Of a stretch of DNA of 64,000 nt, positions 22,801 to 33,363 are shown piece by piece; the first letter of the stretch is position 1; the number at the start of each line of letters is the position of its first letter. This DNA is from Arcuatula senhousia. Lineage: Eukaryota; Mollusca; Bivalvia; Mytilida; Mytilidae. Location of the stretch: assembly GCA_963971305.1 (NCBI GenBank), contig OZ020305.1, forward strand, positions 3,629,001 to 3,693,000, in the 5' to 3' direction. The notes beneath the pieces are model-generated. The model saw only the letters and a list, made by a program, of their open reading frames with translations, was not told the DNA's origin and did not search any database. The position numbers and the translations under genes are program-made.

Positions 22801-25800
22801 GGCACAGAAAATACAGGACTTGATTGGCACAGAGCCAGAAATTACTATTGAATGTAGTGGTGCAACACCAAGCATACAAACTGCTATTTATGTATGTATT
22901 TTCTTCAGTTTGTTAGGGGAATCATATTGAAATGAGCCCTATAGGTCTAACTTTGTTTGTCAGTCTTTAACTTTTTTATAATGCTTAAACTAAAAAACTA
23001 GAGGGAACACAGAGTTCAAATTTTACACATTAATTAAATAAGGTATTAATAAGGTATTAACTTTCATTTTAGGACAAGCATATTAAAATTTTATGTGATT
23101 CCATTGAATATTTTTAGGGAAAAACTTAATTACAGAACTACAGCAGTTCCCTTTCTGATTTTGTTACTGTTCTAGTTATTTTTTCCAACATTTTGTGTTC
23201 TAATCAAAACACTATGAAATAGGAGTAACTACCATGCAATTTTATTTCAAAGCTGAGACCTGTACCTGTTCAGTAAAACCTTTACGAAAATGTCCCAAAC
23301 ACATGGACATGGTAGATAACACTTCATTTAAAAACGAATTAATTGTAGGCCACAAGATCAGGTGATGTGTAGTTCTGATGGGACTTGGACAACTTGAGGT
23401 CACTTAGACTTTATTTTAACTTTCATTGTATGCCACAAGATCAGGTGGATGTGTAGTCCTGGTGGGACTTGGACAATCTGAGGTCACTTAGACTTTATTT
23501 TAACTTTCATTGTAGGCCACAAGATCAGGTGGATGTGTAGTTCTAGTGGGACTTGGACAATCTGAGGTCACTTAGACTTCATTTTAACTTTCATTGTAGG
23601 CCACAAGATCAGGTGGATGTGTAGTTCTAGTGGGACTTGGACAACTTGAGGTCACTAAAACTTCATTTTAACTTTCATTGTAGGCCACAAGATCAGGTGG
23701 ATGTGTAGTTCTAGTGGGACTTGGACAACTTGAGGTCACTAAAACTTCATTTTAACTTTCATTGTATGCCACAAGATCAGGTGGATGTGTAGTCCTGGTG
23801 GGACTTGGACAATCTGAGGTCACTTAGACTTTATTTTAACTTTCATTGTAGGCCACAAGATCAGGTGGATGTGTAGTTCTAGTGGGACTTGGACAATCTG
23901 AGGTCACTTAGACTTCATTTTAACTTTCATTGTAGGCCACAAGATCAGGTGGATGTGTAGTTCTAGTGGGACTTGGACAACTTGAGGTCACTAAAACTTC
24001 ATTTTAACTTTCATTGTAGGCCACAAGATCAGGTGGATGTGTAGTCCTGGTGGGACTAGGACAATCTGAGGTTACTCTACCCATTGTTAATGCCTCTGTC
24101 AGAGAGGTCGACATCAGAGGCATCTTTAGATATGTTAATTGGTGAGATACTAGAAATTGGAAAATACTGGGGGTGTTCGACATTCCCTCCCAGGGCACCC
24201 TGGGTAGATTACGGTATTTTTCCCAGGTGAAAAAATAAAAGAGAGAACATTACCCAGGTTGTTCTTGATTTTCCCCCAAGTGATCCACTTTTTTCCTACC
24301 TGGGGCTCCCTTGGTTGTAATGTCAAACACAAGCAAGACGTTTAAAATGTAATCAGAGAATACTAATACTATTTGACCCCATCAAACCAAGTTTGGGGGA
24401 TTAATATAGGAATCACTTAACTGCTTAATAGATTGAGATGAAACTTTACATAAAGGAAGATCATTGTATGGAGTCTGTTCTTTTTTCAAAATGAAGTTTA
24501 AGGGGATTTGCTCCTCTATCTTAAAGTAAATAAAAATGAATCAAGTTGCATCTGTTTTGAAGAATATGGACAAATGATCAAAATATGCTAGAAAAAATAT
24601 GAGGAGCAAACCTCCTTAATTTGAATTAATTAAGCCTGCTCACAGTATTACTTTTTTTTGGTCAGATCTCAAAATTAAGTTATTAAAATGAATTAGATTC
24701 TTTAGAAACACACTTTTCATTTGGTCATAAGTCTTCCAATATTTTCTTTTGTTCTTCAAAACTTGTATGAAGCATTTCTAATATGTAAGTCTTTATAGAT
24801 GAAAGTAGCGCCAGATAAGGTTTAAATTGTTTGATTGGCTCAGTGTTTTGTCCCCTGTAGTATATTGCAAAGGGACAAAACTATTTAGGTCACTTTGGCA
24901 TTGTCCAGCGACACAAACATTTCATACTTTGTCCTTTCTCCTTTTCTCTTAAACATTGAGATTTTTCTCCAAGCTGTAATTTTGTTATTAGGGCCCCGCA
25001 TCAAAGATGCGGACGCTCTATAGTTTTCACTTTGTCCGTCCGTACGTCCGTCCGTCCGTCAACAATTCTTGTGAACACTAAAACTCAAAAACTATTAACA
25101 CCACAGTTCTGAAATTTTGTACAGCTACTTAATAGCATGTCATGATATGCATATTAAATTTTCATGCAAAAATGTTAAATATTTTTGGAAAAAAACTTCA
25201 TTTTTTATTGAAAATCACAGATTTTGAGAAATGGACTTTGTGAACACTAAAACTCAAAAACTGTAATCAATACAGTTCTGAAACTTTGTACAGCTGCTAA
25301 GTAGCATGTCATGATTTGTATATTAAATTTTAGTGCAAATCTGATTAATATTTTGGGAAAAAACTTCATTTTTAGCTCACCTGGACCGAAGGTCCATGTG
25401 AGCTATTACCATCACTTGGCGTCCGTCGTCGTCTGTCGTCGTCGTCGTCGTCTGTCGTCGTCGTCGTCGTCGTCGTCTGTTAACAATTTTTCAAAAATCT
25501 TCTCCTCTGAAACTACCAAACAGAATTTAATGAAACTTGGTATGAATGATCCTTAGGGTGTCCTGCACCAAACTTGTGTTTTGATTTTTGATCTGTTAAA
25601 AAACATGGCCGCCGTTACTAAAAATAGACTTAGGGGGTCAGACTACTGTTTTTGGCTTATAAATCAAAAAGTATAAGAGATAGAGAAAATCTGAGGCCAC
25701 GCTACTGATTCAGCATCAAAAGCTCTACAAAAGTCTTCATTTGGTCAAAGTTGTCAGATGACCCCTTATTGGGGTTACGGCCCCTTAAAGGTGAAAAATA

Positions 25801-28266
25801 GCATTTTTTCATGTTTTTGGCCTACAGAATGAAAACTATTGCAGATATAGATTAGCTGTTGCTTGCTTAAATGTGCAGCTCATTTAGCTCTACAAAAGTC
25901 TCCATAGGGTCGAAGTTGTCAGATGACCCCTGATAGAGGTAACGGCCCCTTAAAGGTGAAAAATAGCCATTTTTCATGTTTTTGGCCTACAGAACGAAAA
26001 CTATTGCAGATAGAGATTAGCTGTTGCTTGCTTAAATGTTCAGCTCATTTAGCTCTACAAAATTCTCCATAGGGTCGAAGTTGTCAGATGACCCCTTATA
26101 GGGGCTACGGCCCCTGAAAAATAGCGATTTTTCATGTTTTTGGCCTACAGAATGAAAACTATTGCAGATAGAGATTAGCTGTTGCTTGCTTAAATGTTCA
26201 GCTCATTTAGCTCTACAAAATTCTCCATAGGGTCGAAGTTGTCAGATGACCCCTTATAGGGGTTAAGGTCCCTGAAAAATAGAGATTTTTCATGTTTTTG
26301 TCCTACAGAATGAAAACTATTGCAGATAGAGATTAGCTGTTGCTTGCTTAAATGTTAAGCTCATTTAGCTCTACAAAATTCTCCATAGGGTCAAAGTTGT
26401 CAGATGACCCCTTATAGGGGTTACAGCCCCTTAAAAATTGTGATTTTTTATGTTTTTGGCCTACAGAATGAAAACTATTGCAGATAGAGATTAGTTGTTG
26501 CTTGCTTAAATGCTCAGCTCATTTAGCTCTACAAAATTCTCCATAGGGTCGAAGTTGTCAGATGACCCCTTATAGGGGTTATGGCCCATGAAAAAAGCGA
26601 TTTTTCATGTTTTTGGCCTACAGAATGAAAACTATTGCAGATAGAGATTAGCTGTTGCTTGCTTAAATGTTCTGCTCATTTAGCTCTACAAAATTCTCCA
26701 TAGGGTCGAAGTTGTCAGATGACCCCTTATAGGAGTTACGACCCCTGAAAAAAGCGATTTTTCATGTTTTTGGCCTACAGAATGAAAACTATTGCAGATA
26801 GAGATTAGCTGTTGCTTGCTTAAATATTCAGCTCATTTAGCTCTACAAAAGACTCCATTGGGTCGAAATTGTCAGATGACTCCTTATAGGGGTTACGGCC
26901 CCTTAAAGGTGAAAAATAGCCATTTTTCATGTTTTTGGCCTACAGAATGAAAACTATTGCAGATAGAGATTAGCTGTTGCTTGCTTAAACGTTCAGCTCA
27001 TTTAGCTCTTCAAAATTCTCCATAGGGTCGAAGTTGTCAGATGACCCCTTATAAGGGTTACTGCCCCTGAAAAATAGAGATTTTTCATGTTTTTGTCCTA
27101 CAGAATGAAAACTATTGCAGATAGAGATTAGCTGTTGCTTGCTTAAATGTTCAGCTCATTTAGCTCTACAAAATTCTCCATAGGGTCGAAGTTGTCAGAT
27201 GACTCCTTATAGGGGTTATGGCTCCTTATAGGTGAAAAACCCCTTATAGGGGTTACGGCCCCTGAAAAAAGCGATTTTTCATGTTTTTGGCCTACAGAAT
27301 GAAAACTATTGCAGGTAGAGAAAAGCTGTTGCTTGCTTAAATGTTCAGCTCATTTAGCTCTACAAATGTATAGGATCAACATCAAGACCAGGTGAGCGAT
27401 TCAGGCTCCTGGGAGCCTCTTGTTTATCGAAAATCACAGATTTTGAGAATTGGACTTTGTGAACACTAAAACTCAAAAACTATTAACACCACAGTTCTGA
27501 AATTTTGTACAGCTACTTAATAGCATGTCATGATTTGCATATTAAAATTTCATGCAAAAATATTAAACATTTTTGGAAAAAAACTTCATTTTTTATCGAA
27601 AACCACAGATTTTGAGAATTGGACTTTGTGAACACTAAAAATCAAAAACTGTTAACAATACAGTTCTGAAACTTTTGTACAGCTGTTAAGTAGCATGTCA
27701 GGATTTGCATATTAAAATTTCGTACAAATCTGTTTAATATTTTTGAAAAAAACTTCATTTTTTATCGAAAATCACAGATTTTGAGAATTGTAATTTTTTT
27801 AACAATAAAACTCAAAGGCTATTTACAATACAGATCTGAAGTTTCATACACATTCCATGGAACATGCCTTAGTGGTTATAATCAAAGTTCGTATGATTTT
27901 GAAAACACTTAGATTTTTTGCCGTGGGGCCCTTTCTGACTTTGTCAGTATTCTAGTTATCTTTATTTTCCATTGGAGTTTTAATATTTGACCTCATCCTA
28001 AAGTGTTTAATGATGTAAAATTATTTAACTCAAGTAAGTCAACTCATCTGCTTACTGTTTAGGCCAATTTAAAAAATATCCTAGATTCTCATCCACTCAT
28101 TTCTGTTTATTACAGCTATCCAACAGCATTAGAAATGATTGCTTCTGGTATAGTGGATGTGAAGCCATTGATAACACACAGATTTAAACTGGAGGATACC
28201 ATTAAAGCTTTTGAAACAACATTTAGAGGCGAGGGCATCAAAGTCATGATCGAATGTAAAAAATAA
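16787..28266 (+). CDS. Sorbitol dehydrogenase-like polyol dehydrogenase, first exon not found
   Basis: Exons: 16787-16820, 17319-17483, 17834-17993, 21078-21196, 21585-21650, 22716-22891, 24020-24141, 28116-28266; 993 nt, 330 aa plus TAA. Phases join cleanly (1,1,2,1,1,0,2). It belongs to the zinc MDR family; sorbitol dehydrogenase oxidises sorbitol and related polyols to ketoses with NAD+ in the cytosol. Seen: catalytic zinc site VGICGSD with GHEASG (Cys, His, Glu), dinucleotide loop GAGPIG, an Asp after the second Rossmann strand (TDIDDGRL), which favours NAD over NADP, the TIECSGA segment, and a C-terminal THRFKLED. Four cysteines in C-x2-C-x2-C-x7-C ([15 protein letters not shown]) make up the structural zinc lobe that human SORD has lost. 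About 20-25 N-terminal residues are missing relative to human SORD (357 aa). AATAAA overlaps the stop codon (28262-28267). Confidence 0.87.
17319..17483 (+). CDS. SORD-like exon: catalytic zinc ligands
   Basis: Acceptor tctttcag at 17318, donor gtaaga at 17484; 165 nt. It encodes [12 protein letters not shown] (Cys ligand) and LGHEASG (His and Glu), ending NLKVG. Confidence 0.93.
17834..17993 (+). CDS. SORD-like exon: structural zinc lobe
   Basis: Acceptor gttatctag at 17833, donor gtaaga at 17994; 160 nt, phase 1 in, phase 2 out. It encodes [11 protein letters not shown], then the four-cysteine cluster and [15 protein letters not shown]. Confidence 0.93.
18780..20130 (+). mobile_element. 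Pearl-like element, copy 1 (intron of SORD-like gene)
   Basis: Starts with a hairpin (agctcacctagccaaaggcc, then atgtgagct), then a (gtcgtccgtc) microsatellite, then about six tandem units of about 155 bp built around 'ttgcagatagagaaaagctg', and ends 'gagcgattcaggctcc' with a second hairpin. Alternate units are more alike, suggesting a ~309-bp higher-order unit. The layout resembles the pearl elements known from bivalves. No coding capacity. Confidence 0.75.
20131..21018 (+). mobile_element. LINE 3' end (reverse transcriptase C-terminal region), decayed
   Basis: Broken frames give [37 protein letters not shown] and the knuckle [18 protein letters not shown], typical of the C-terminus of LINE reverse transcriptases. 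In-frame stops (for example near 20231) show it is dead. The tail 'ctgattgattgattgataat' marks the 3' end. Confidence 0.65.
21078..21196 (+). CDS. SORD-like exon: [11 protein letters not shown]
   Basis: Acceptor tttatatttag at 21077, donor gtttgt at 21197; 119 nt, phase 2 in, phase 1 out. It encodes [19 protein letters not shown] and ends in GAG, the first half of the dinucleotide loop. The LINE tail ends only about 60 bases upstream of this acceptor. Confidence 0.92.
21218..21265 (+). repeat. 24-bp direct duplication
   Basis: The unit gtgccttttgagaaaataaa+aagc occurs twice in direct succession, just downstream of a SORD-like exon. Likely a recent slippage or unequal-exchange event. Confidence 0.85.
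21585..21650 (+). CDS. SORD-like exon: second half of dinucleotide loop
   Basis: Acceptor cattttag at 21584, donor gtaaga at 21651; 66 nt, phase 1 both ends. It encodes [21 protein letters not shown], completing GAGPIG. Confidence 0.9.
22479..22636. mobile_element. 158-bp foldback element
   Basis: The left end 'aagaattgaatgtttgtatt' is inverted at the right end 'aatacaaacattcaattctt' (arms about 30 bp). An inner pair, gcacattttt...aagcg / cgctt...aaaatgtgc, extends the stem. It lies 80 bases upstream of a SORD-like exon. Confidence 0.8.
22716..22891 (+). CDS. SORD-like exon: coenzyme domain
   Basis: Acceptor ctttttgtag at 22715, donor gtatgt at 22892; 176 nt, phase 1 in, phase 0 out. It encodes [15 protein letters not shown] through [16 protein letters not shown]. 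Confidence 0.92.
23349..24076 (+). repeat. Nine-copy 84-bp array of the SORD-like exon's 5' boundary
   Basis: Copies start (at the first exonic base) at 23349, 23432, 23516, 23600, 23684, 23768, 23852, 23936 and 24020. Each unit is 57 nt of exon plus 27 nt of the preceding intron end, with pyrimidine tract and acceptor. Copies 2 and 6 read tatgcc in place of taggcc and so lack the AG. Copy 1 lacks one G (frameshift). All copies but the last reach TAG or TAA within the repeat, so splicing to an upstream acceptor and reading on would truncate the protein. Confidence 0.93.
24020..24141 (+). CDS. SORD-like exon whose 5' part is repeated upstream
   Basis: Acceptor ttcattgtag at 24019, donor gtgaga at 24142; 122 nt, phase 0 in, phase 2 out. 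It encodes [14 protein letters not shown], then [19 protein letters not shown]. Its first 57 nt plus 27 nt of intron form the 84-bp unit tandemly repeated from 23349. Only this copy continues into the full exon. Confidence 0.92.
24991..27957 (+). mobile_element. Second hairpin-ended element, interrupted by a pearl-like element
   Basis: Begins gggccccgcatcaaagatgc with a hairpin and a (ccgt)n microsatellite, continues with roughly 150-bp repeated units ('gtgaacactaaaactcaaaa' ... 'aatcacagattttgagaa'), and ends ggggccctttctgactttgt, hairpin ctgactttgtcag, then tattctagtt. Units sit at about 25070, 25230, 27458, 27617 and 27780. The middle is displaced by the insert at 25374-27425. A related 3'-end fragment lies at about 23141-23178. 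Confidence 0.75.
25374..27425 (+). mobile_element. Pearl-like element, copy 2, nested
   Basis: 5' hairpin 'agctcacctggaccgaaggt', a (gtc)n microsatellite at 25420-25480, then about ten core units of about 158 bp (tgcagata at 25840, 26005, 26163, 26321, 26480, 26636, 26793, 26959, 27116, and tgcaggta at 27310), ending 'ggctcctgggagcctcttgt'. The host element resumes directly with atcgaaaatcacag. It lies in the last intron of the SORD-like gene. Confidence 0.85.
28116..28266 (+). CDS. SORD-like last exon and stop
   Basis: Acceptor tttattacag at 28115; 151 nt, phase 2 in, TAA at 28264-28266. It encodes [21 protein letters not shown] and ends in a Cys-Lys-Lys C-terminus. The AATAAA hexamer at 28262-28267 overlaps the stop, so the working poly(A) signal is probably further down (for example near 28671). 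Confidence 0.92.
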
Positions 28267-28689
28267 AGACTACAAAGAATATTTTTCAGTGCAATATACA
28301 CAAGTACAATATATATCCTAGTTAGTTATCAACCAGACTATTCACTCATTGTCAAAACTTTCTTGGCACTTGTGTAATACTAATCTTTATGTTCACATGG
28401 TACATGTACATAATTATCTTACATCTACGTTTCATGTTTCGGGTTTAATAATAATAATGTTATAATATACTATTCATTTTTGTTTAACTGGTTTGAAAAC
28501 TTTTAGAGTAAATAAAAATATATATTTGATGTAAGTATATTTTAATAAATGTTATGTTATTGGTTTTTTATTATGTTTTACAGCATTTAATACAGCAGGG
28601 ATTCATCCACTTGAAATATCCCTAATGATAATTATTGTATGAAATCATGTCACAGCATTTCATACTTTGAAATAAAACACTTTCTTTAA

Positions 28690-28930
28690 CCCCCAAACCA
28701 TAAGACAAACAAAACAATTGATACAATCCAGACATACATGTAGGTTGACCATCTTAGTTTCAATTTCGTTCCCCATTTTGGTATTTTTGGTTTCATTTTT
28801 CTATGCTCTTCATTATCATATGTTTTTGGTGTTTTCAATATTTTTGGTAGAGCGCCTCTGATGAGTCTTGAATAGTCATGCGTAGCAAAATTTAATGTCT
28901 GGAACTTTGTTGTCATTTGGATTTCATTAG
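28690..28930 (+). repeat. Ribozyme-block repeat with broken hammerhead
   Basis: Shares 'tttggtatttttggtttca', 'gctcttcat', 'ggtagagcgcctctgatgag' and 'tgtctggaactttgttgtca' with blocks at 48650 and 53440. The hammerhead at 28852-28884 keeps ctgatga but has lost about 12 nt including gaaa, so it cannot fold into the catalytic core. Confidence 0.75.
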
Positions 28931-29604
28931 TAATGACTAACTGGGATAATTGTTGAACATTGTCACTAAACATAGATTTAGGATATCATGTATCATTCTA
29001 CATAGTTCATATCCTACTTGGATTTGCCCTTACACGATTTTGAGAGCCCAGTATTTTCGTTGTGAGCTTGCCGCTCAGAGGTTTTCTATTTTTTCATCTA
29101 TTTATAGGATAATATCTAGTAATGCATTGTTTTTATCTTGAATGAGCATTGTTTACTTGATTTGCATTTTGATTTTATATGTGTTCGATTGGGTCCAGCT
29201 TTATCTTAAATGTAGATGAATTAAGTAGACTTAGCTTATGGTGTTCAGACAAAATGTTGGTTCACAGGTATGCATAGATGTTGGTTTGATACCAGACGAA
29301 ACACAAAATGGGTTGTTGGCAACTTTGTTTGACCAACATCAAATTGCAACTTGGAAACATTTATCACAAGGTCATTGGTACCCCTATTCTCTATGGGAAG
29401 TAATTAGGCTCCACTTATAGTTGACCTTTACTTATACTATTATGAATCCCAATTTATGGCAAAACTTCAAAAAAGACCCAAACAAACACCTGATCATTGA
29501 AACTTTTAATGATGCTTACAGTTATTTAGACAACAATCTTTCACTAAACATTTCCACGTTTTATAATTAATTTTCCTAAATTTATACCACAGAATTTCAT
29601 TGGT

Positions 29605-30358
29605 CATATATGCCCACCCGAAGGGTCATGTGAGCTATTGTCATCGTTAGACGTCCGTCGTCCGTCGTTAACTTTTCTTCAAAGATCTTCTCTGAAACCA
29701 CTAGTACTGATGGGATTGCTTTGAAACTTTGTACACTTGATCTTTAGGATGTCCTCTACCAAGTTTGTGAAATTTTTGAACGTCGACCAACCAACATGGC
29801 TGCCGTTACTAAAAATAGAACAGGGGGGTCAGACCATAGTTTTTAGCTTATAGTTAAAAAAGTATAAGAGATAGAGAACATCCGAAGCAACCATCCTTCT
29901 TCAGCATCAAAAGCTCTACAAAACTATCCATTGAGTCAAAGTTGTAGAATGACTCCTTATAGGAGTTATCCCCCCCCCCATCGTCAAAATTGACCATTTT
30001 CACAGTTTTTGGACTTAATCTTGAAAACTGTAAGTGTTAGAAGAAAAGTTACCATTGCAAAATTGTCAGCTTATTGAGATCTACTAAAATGATATCAGGG
30101 TCAAAATTGTAAGATCAACCATTTAAGAGTTATTCCCCTTTAACTGATTTTTCTATCAATTTGAACTTGTTTGTTTTTGTTTTTTTTTTCAAATGGAAAG
30201 CTTTGTAAACTTTGTATTTATGATCTTAAAAGTGTTTTCTATCATAACTAGTTTCTTTTATGTTACTTACCAAGTACATGACCATGTTGCACACTAGGTA
30301 AGAGGCTTTAGCATAAGAGATAAGGTGAGCGATTCAGGCTCCTGAGAGCCTCTAGTTT
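29605..30358 (+). mobile_element. Pearl-like element, copy 3, short
   Basis: A degenerate 5' hairpin (cacccgaagggtcatgtgag), a (cgtc) stretch, only one or two diverged core units, and the end 'gagcgattcaggctcctgag' followed by agcctctagttt. A C run lies at about 29969. Confidence 0.7.
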
Positions 30359-30734
30359 AATTTCTGGAAGGAAATGTACCACAAGCCCTGTCTTGTGGAG
30401 TTAATATTTCACAGTTGGTAATTATCAGATATGCAATGGTGTTTCTGATTTTTATGACATACAACATTTTAATACAGAAAAAAATATTGAAACAAGGATA
30501 TTGTTCTACAAACAAGTAAAATCGTTTATTAAGTGTTATCATAAATATATATACCTCATTGAAAAAATTAATTGCACATGTTGATTTTTGATTGTATAGG
30601 GAATTTCCCATCCCAATTTCTATGTTAATGTTGTTCATAAAGCAAACAAAATCAAAAACGATCCTTTTTTTTCAAAAAACTGGAATAAAACATTGAGTAA
30701 AGGATATGAAATGAACATTGCAATAAAAGAAGCA

Positions 30735-32210
30735 GAGAGTCACCAATAGGACAGTTGAGTGTCAAAATTCAAAAGTCCGAAAGGGCAACAACAAAACCAG
30801 TAAACACGAATGAGAACAGCATGAAAAAACAAAACACAAAAGCAACTAAACAAATATCAAAAACGCAAACTCGTGTTGAAACTGGAGTGAACTCCAATGC
30901 TCCGGAAGATTACGCAGTTCCTGCTTACTATAGTTCGTCCGTCGCGCTGCCAATTGTCAATTCAGTTTGTCAAATCCGGTAAAGGAAGACAGAACAAAAC
31001 CCTAAGACAAATCAATATCTACACTCATGTGAAAAATAGAAATCCCATATTTGTCTATGAGCCCATGATGTCTTTGTAGAATTTCAAGTTGAGTGAAGAC
31101 ATCAACCGAGGAGCAACACAAACTTGTGTTAGCAATTTTAGTGTCAGACGTGACGCTTTGCCAGGGACCTCGATGTAAGCTTTTTAAGCTTTTGGTTAAG
31201 GAATCAATATGATACGTAAACTTCATAAAATATTGCTACACAAGAGGGGAAAGTTGATGTCATCACGTTTGTCATAGAGCTTTGATGAAAGTCTTTCCTG
31301 AGAGTATATTCCGAGATGTAGATCCAAATATGAGGAAGACTTCCTAGAATCCGTATTTCAAGTTCCTGGGGTTAAACCACCGAATCGGGAATTGTTCGGT
31401 GAAAGGACATCATCAATATAAAAGAAATTTAGTTCTACCAGAAAAAAAATGATGAACATAATAGTCCTGGCTTGGTATGGGCATTTCAAAAGAAATTGTG
31501 GGTTTAGCCAGGTTTTATTGCGCGCCAAACCCCCCTCTTCCATAGCGATTTTGGGGTCCGGTAGTAACACATAACACAACACGGTTGTGAAGACAGAAAT
31601 ATATCAGGGATGATCTCAGTACAACAATCAGCCAAACACTAATCAAAACAATCACTAACTATTGCGTATAATTTTGAATTTTTTACCAACGGTGAATACC
31701 GAAGAATGATTTTTTTAAAGATCGTATGAGACGTATTCTCTTATAATCTTGGTCTGAAAGTCGACCACACGGAGAAAGTGGTGTCGTATAAAAAAATCTG
31801 AATAATTTGTTCAAATCCTGGCATATCGAATACGTTGTGAAATATAAACACAATAAGCAGGTGGAGTAGGTATGTTACTTTCAAGGTAAGGAAAATTAAT
31901 AATTTGAAAATTAATTAAAGTCTTCTCTTTTATCGTGAATCTTTGTGCTAAGATAACCACCTTGGTCAATAAAGGTAATAACAAAACTACCGAACTTGAA
32001 TGATCAATCTCATAGTCCAGAGAAAATGACAAAAACGAATCAGTCATACCGGAGAATTGGTGGATCGCAATAGTCCTGACTTGGTACAGGCATTTCAAAC
32101 GAAATGGTGGGTTAAACCAGGTTTTATGGCGCCAAACCTCCCTCTTCCATTGCGATCTTAGGATCCTGTAATGACCATAGAACACGACATAGTTGTGAAA
32201 CACAATAGGG
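30735..32210 (-). mobile_element. Penelope-like composite, decayed, inverted
   Basis: Read from 32210 downwards: the 'tggcgccataaaacctgg' module, an RT scrap INFQIINFPYLESNIP, a second module copy with FYIDDVLSPNNSRF, then HHGLIDKYGISIFHMS, then the tail repeat (30735-30970). This order joins RT code, module and tail into one family. Multiple stops; not functional. Confidence 0.65.
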
Positions 32211-32379
32211 ATATTGAGGTGATCATCTCAGTACAGCAGACCAGTCAAACACTAATTAAAACAATTTACCACCATATCTTTTAACTCAATTTTGAACTTT
32301 TCTACTAGTGGCCGATAACGAAGAAAGAATTTTAGAGAAATTAGAGATGCAAATCGATCAAAGTTCAATTCCACAAGAG

Positions 32380-32620
32380 AGAACCTTAGACAAAAGACAA
32401 CAAAATTAAACGAACAGATGGTAGTAGAAATTTATAAAACACTCGCTGTTACTGACAGCTAGTTGAGAATCACCAATCGACTGATGTAAACAAATCAAAC
32501 ATATCGATTTTATATCCGACACAAAACTTCAATCAATGAATGATTTGGTGGAGTGTCATCACACAAAACCGACATACTTGATCACTTTAATGCTTAAAAG
32601 AGAAAATTAGCTAAAAAGCT
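32380..32620 (+). repeat. Dispersed repeat pair, copy 1
   Basis: Shares 'ctgacagctag', 'catcacacaaaaccgacat' and 'cttgat' in order with 47880-48070. Probably another portion of the Penelope-like family. No coding content. Confidence 0.5.
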
Positions 32621-33363
32621 TATTGAAGTTTTAAAGTAAGCATCAAGCTATTAATATTTCTGCCAAAAGCATTAATTTCAAAGATTTGTTGTTTAGTTTG
32701 AAAACTGTCCTTTTATACCATCGCAAAAATTGCAGACGCATTCTGGTATGACGCTGTCGTCGTTGTCTGTTTACCTTAGTGTTCCCACAATAACTCTAGT
32801 TCTATATTTATCGGAAGGCTTTACAATGATATGTCTTACTATAAAAGGATGGCTAAAGTTGATATTGGGGCCCCTTTTTCGATTTAAAAATTTTGCTTTG
32901 GGTAAATAATTCTTGTCAGGAAGTAAATTTACAAAATTGAGGATTAATTGTGACACTCATCCCTCCATAATTCCTGTTAGGGGCAAACATGAAAAAATGA
33001 AAGGTAGCAGATGCCCTTAACCATGGACCAAAAGAGATAATTAAAAGAGATAAAAGAGTCTTAACGTTTCACAGGGTTCGACACGTTGTGGTCGAATCAT
33101 GATGCGCTCGGCTAAGTTTTTTATTCGTAAAGTACCGAGACTTTTAGGATAAACAGAATAGACCATTTGCCAATTAATATCGGATTTTTATTCCGTGATC
33201 GATTTAATTTTACCGTTAACAATACCGTTATGAAAAATCCTTTTGGTTTCCAAATGGATAGAAGTAGGACAAGCCTCGGATTTTATCGTGTACGTCGATG
33301 GATAATTCACGTGAAAAATTTAAACAACTTACAGAGATTAAAATGTTTTTGACACCATATTCT

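Noticed and set aside
23349..24076. CRISPR-like array
   Set aside because: Units are contiguous without unique spacers and derive from an intron/exon boundary in a eukaryotic gene.
33167..33352. A 61-codon + frame near 33.2 kb
   Set aside because: Short, no domain and no flanking exon with matching phase; treated as chance.
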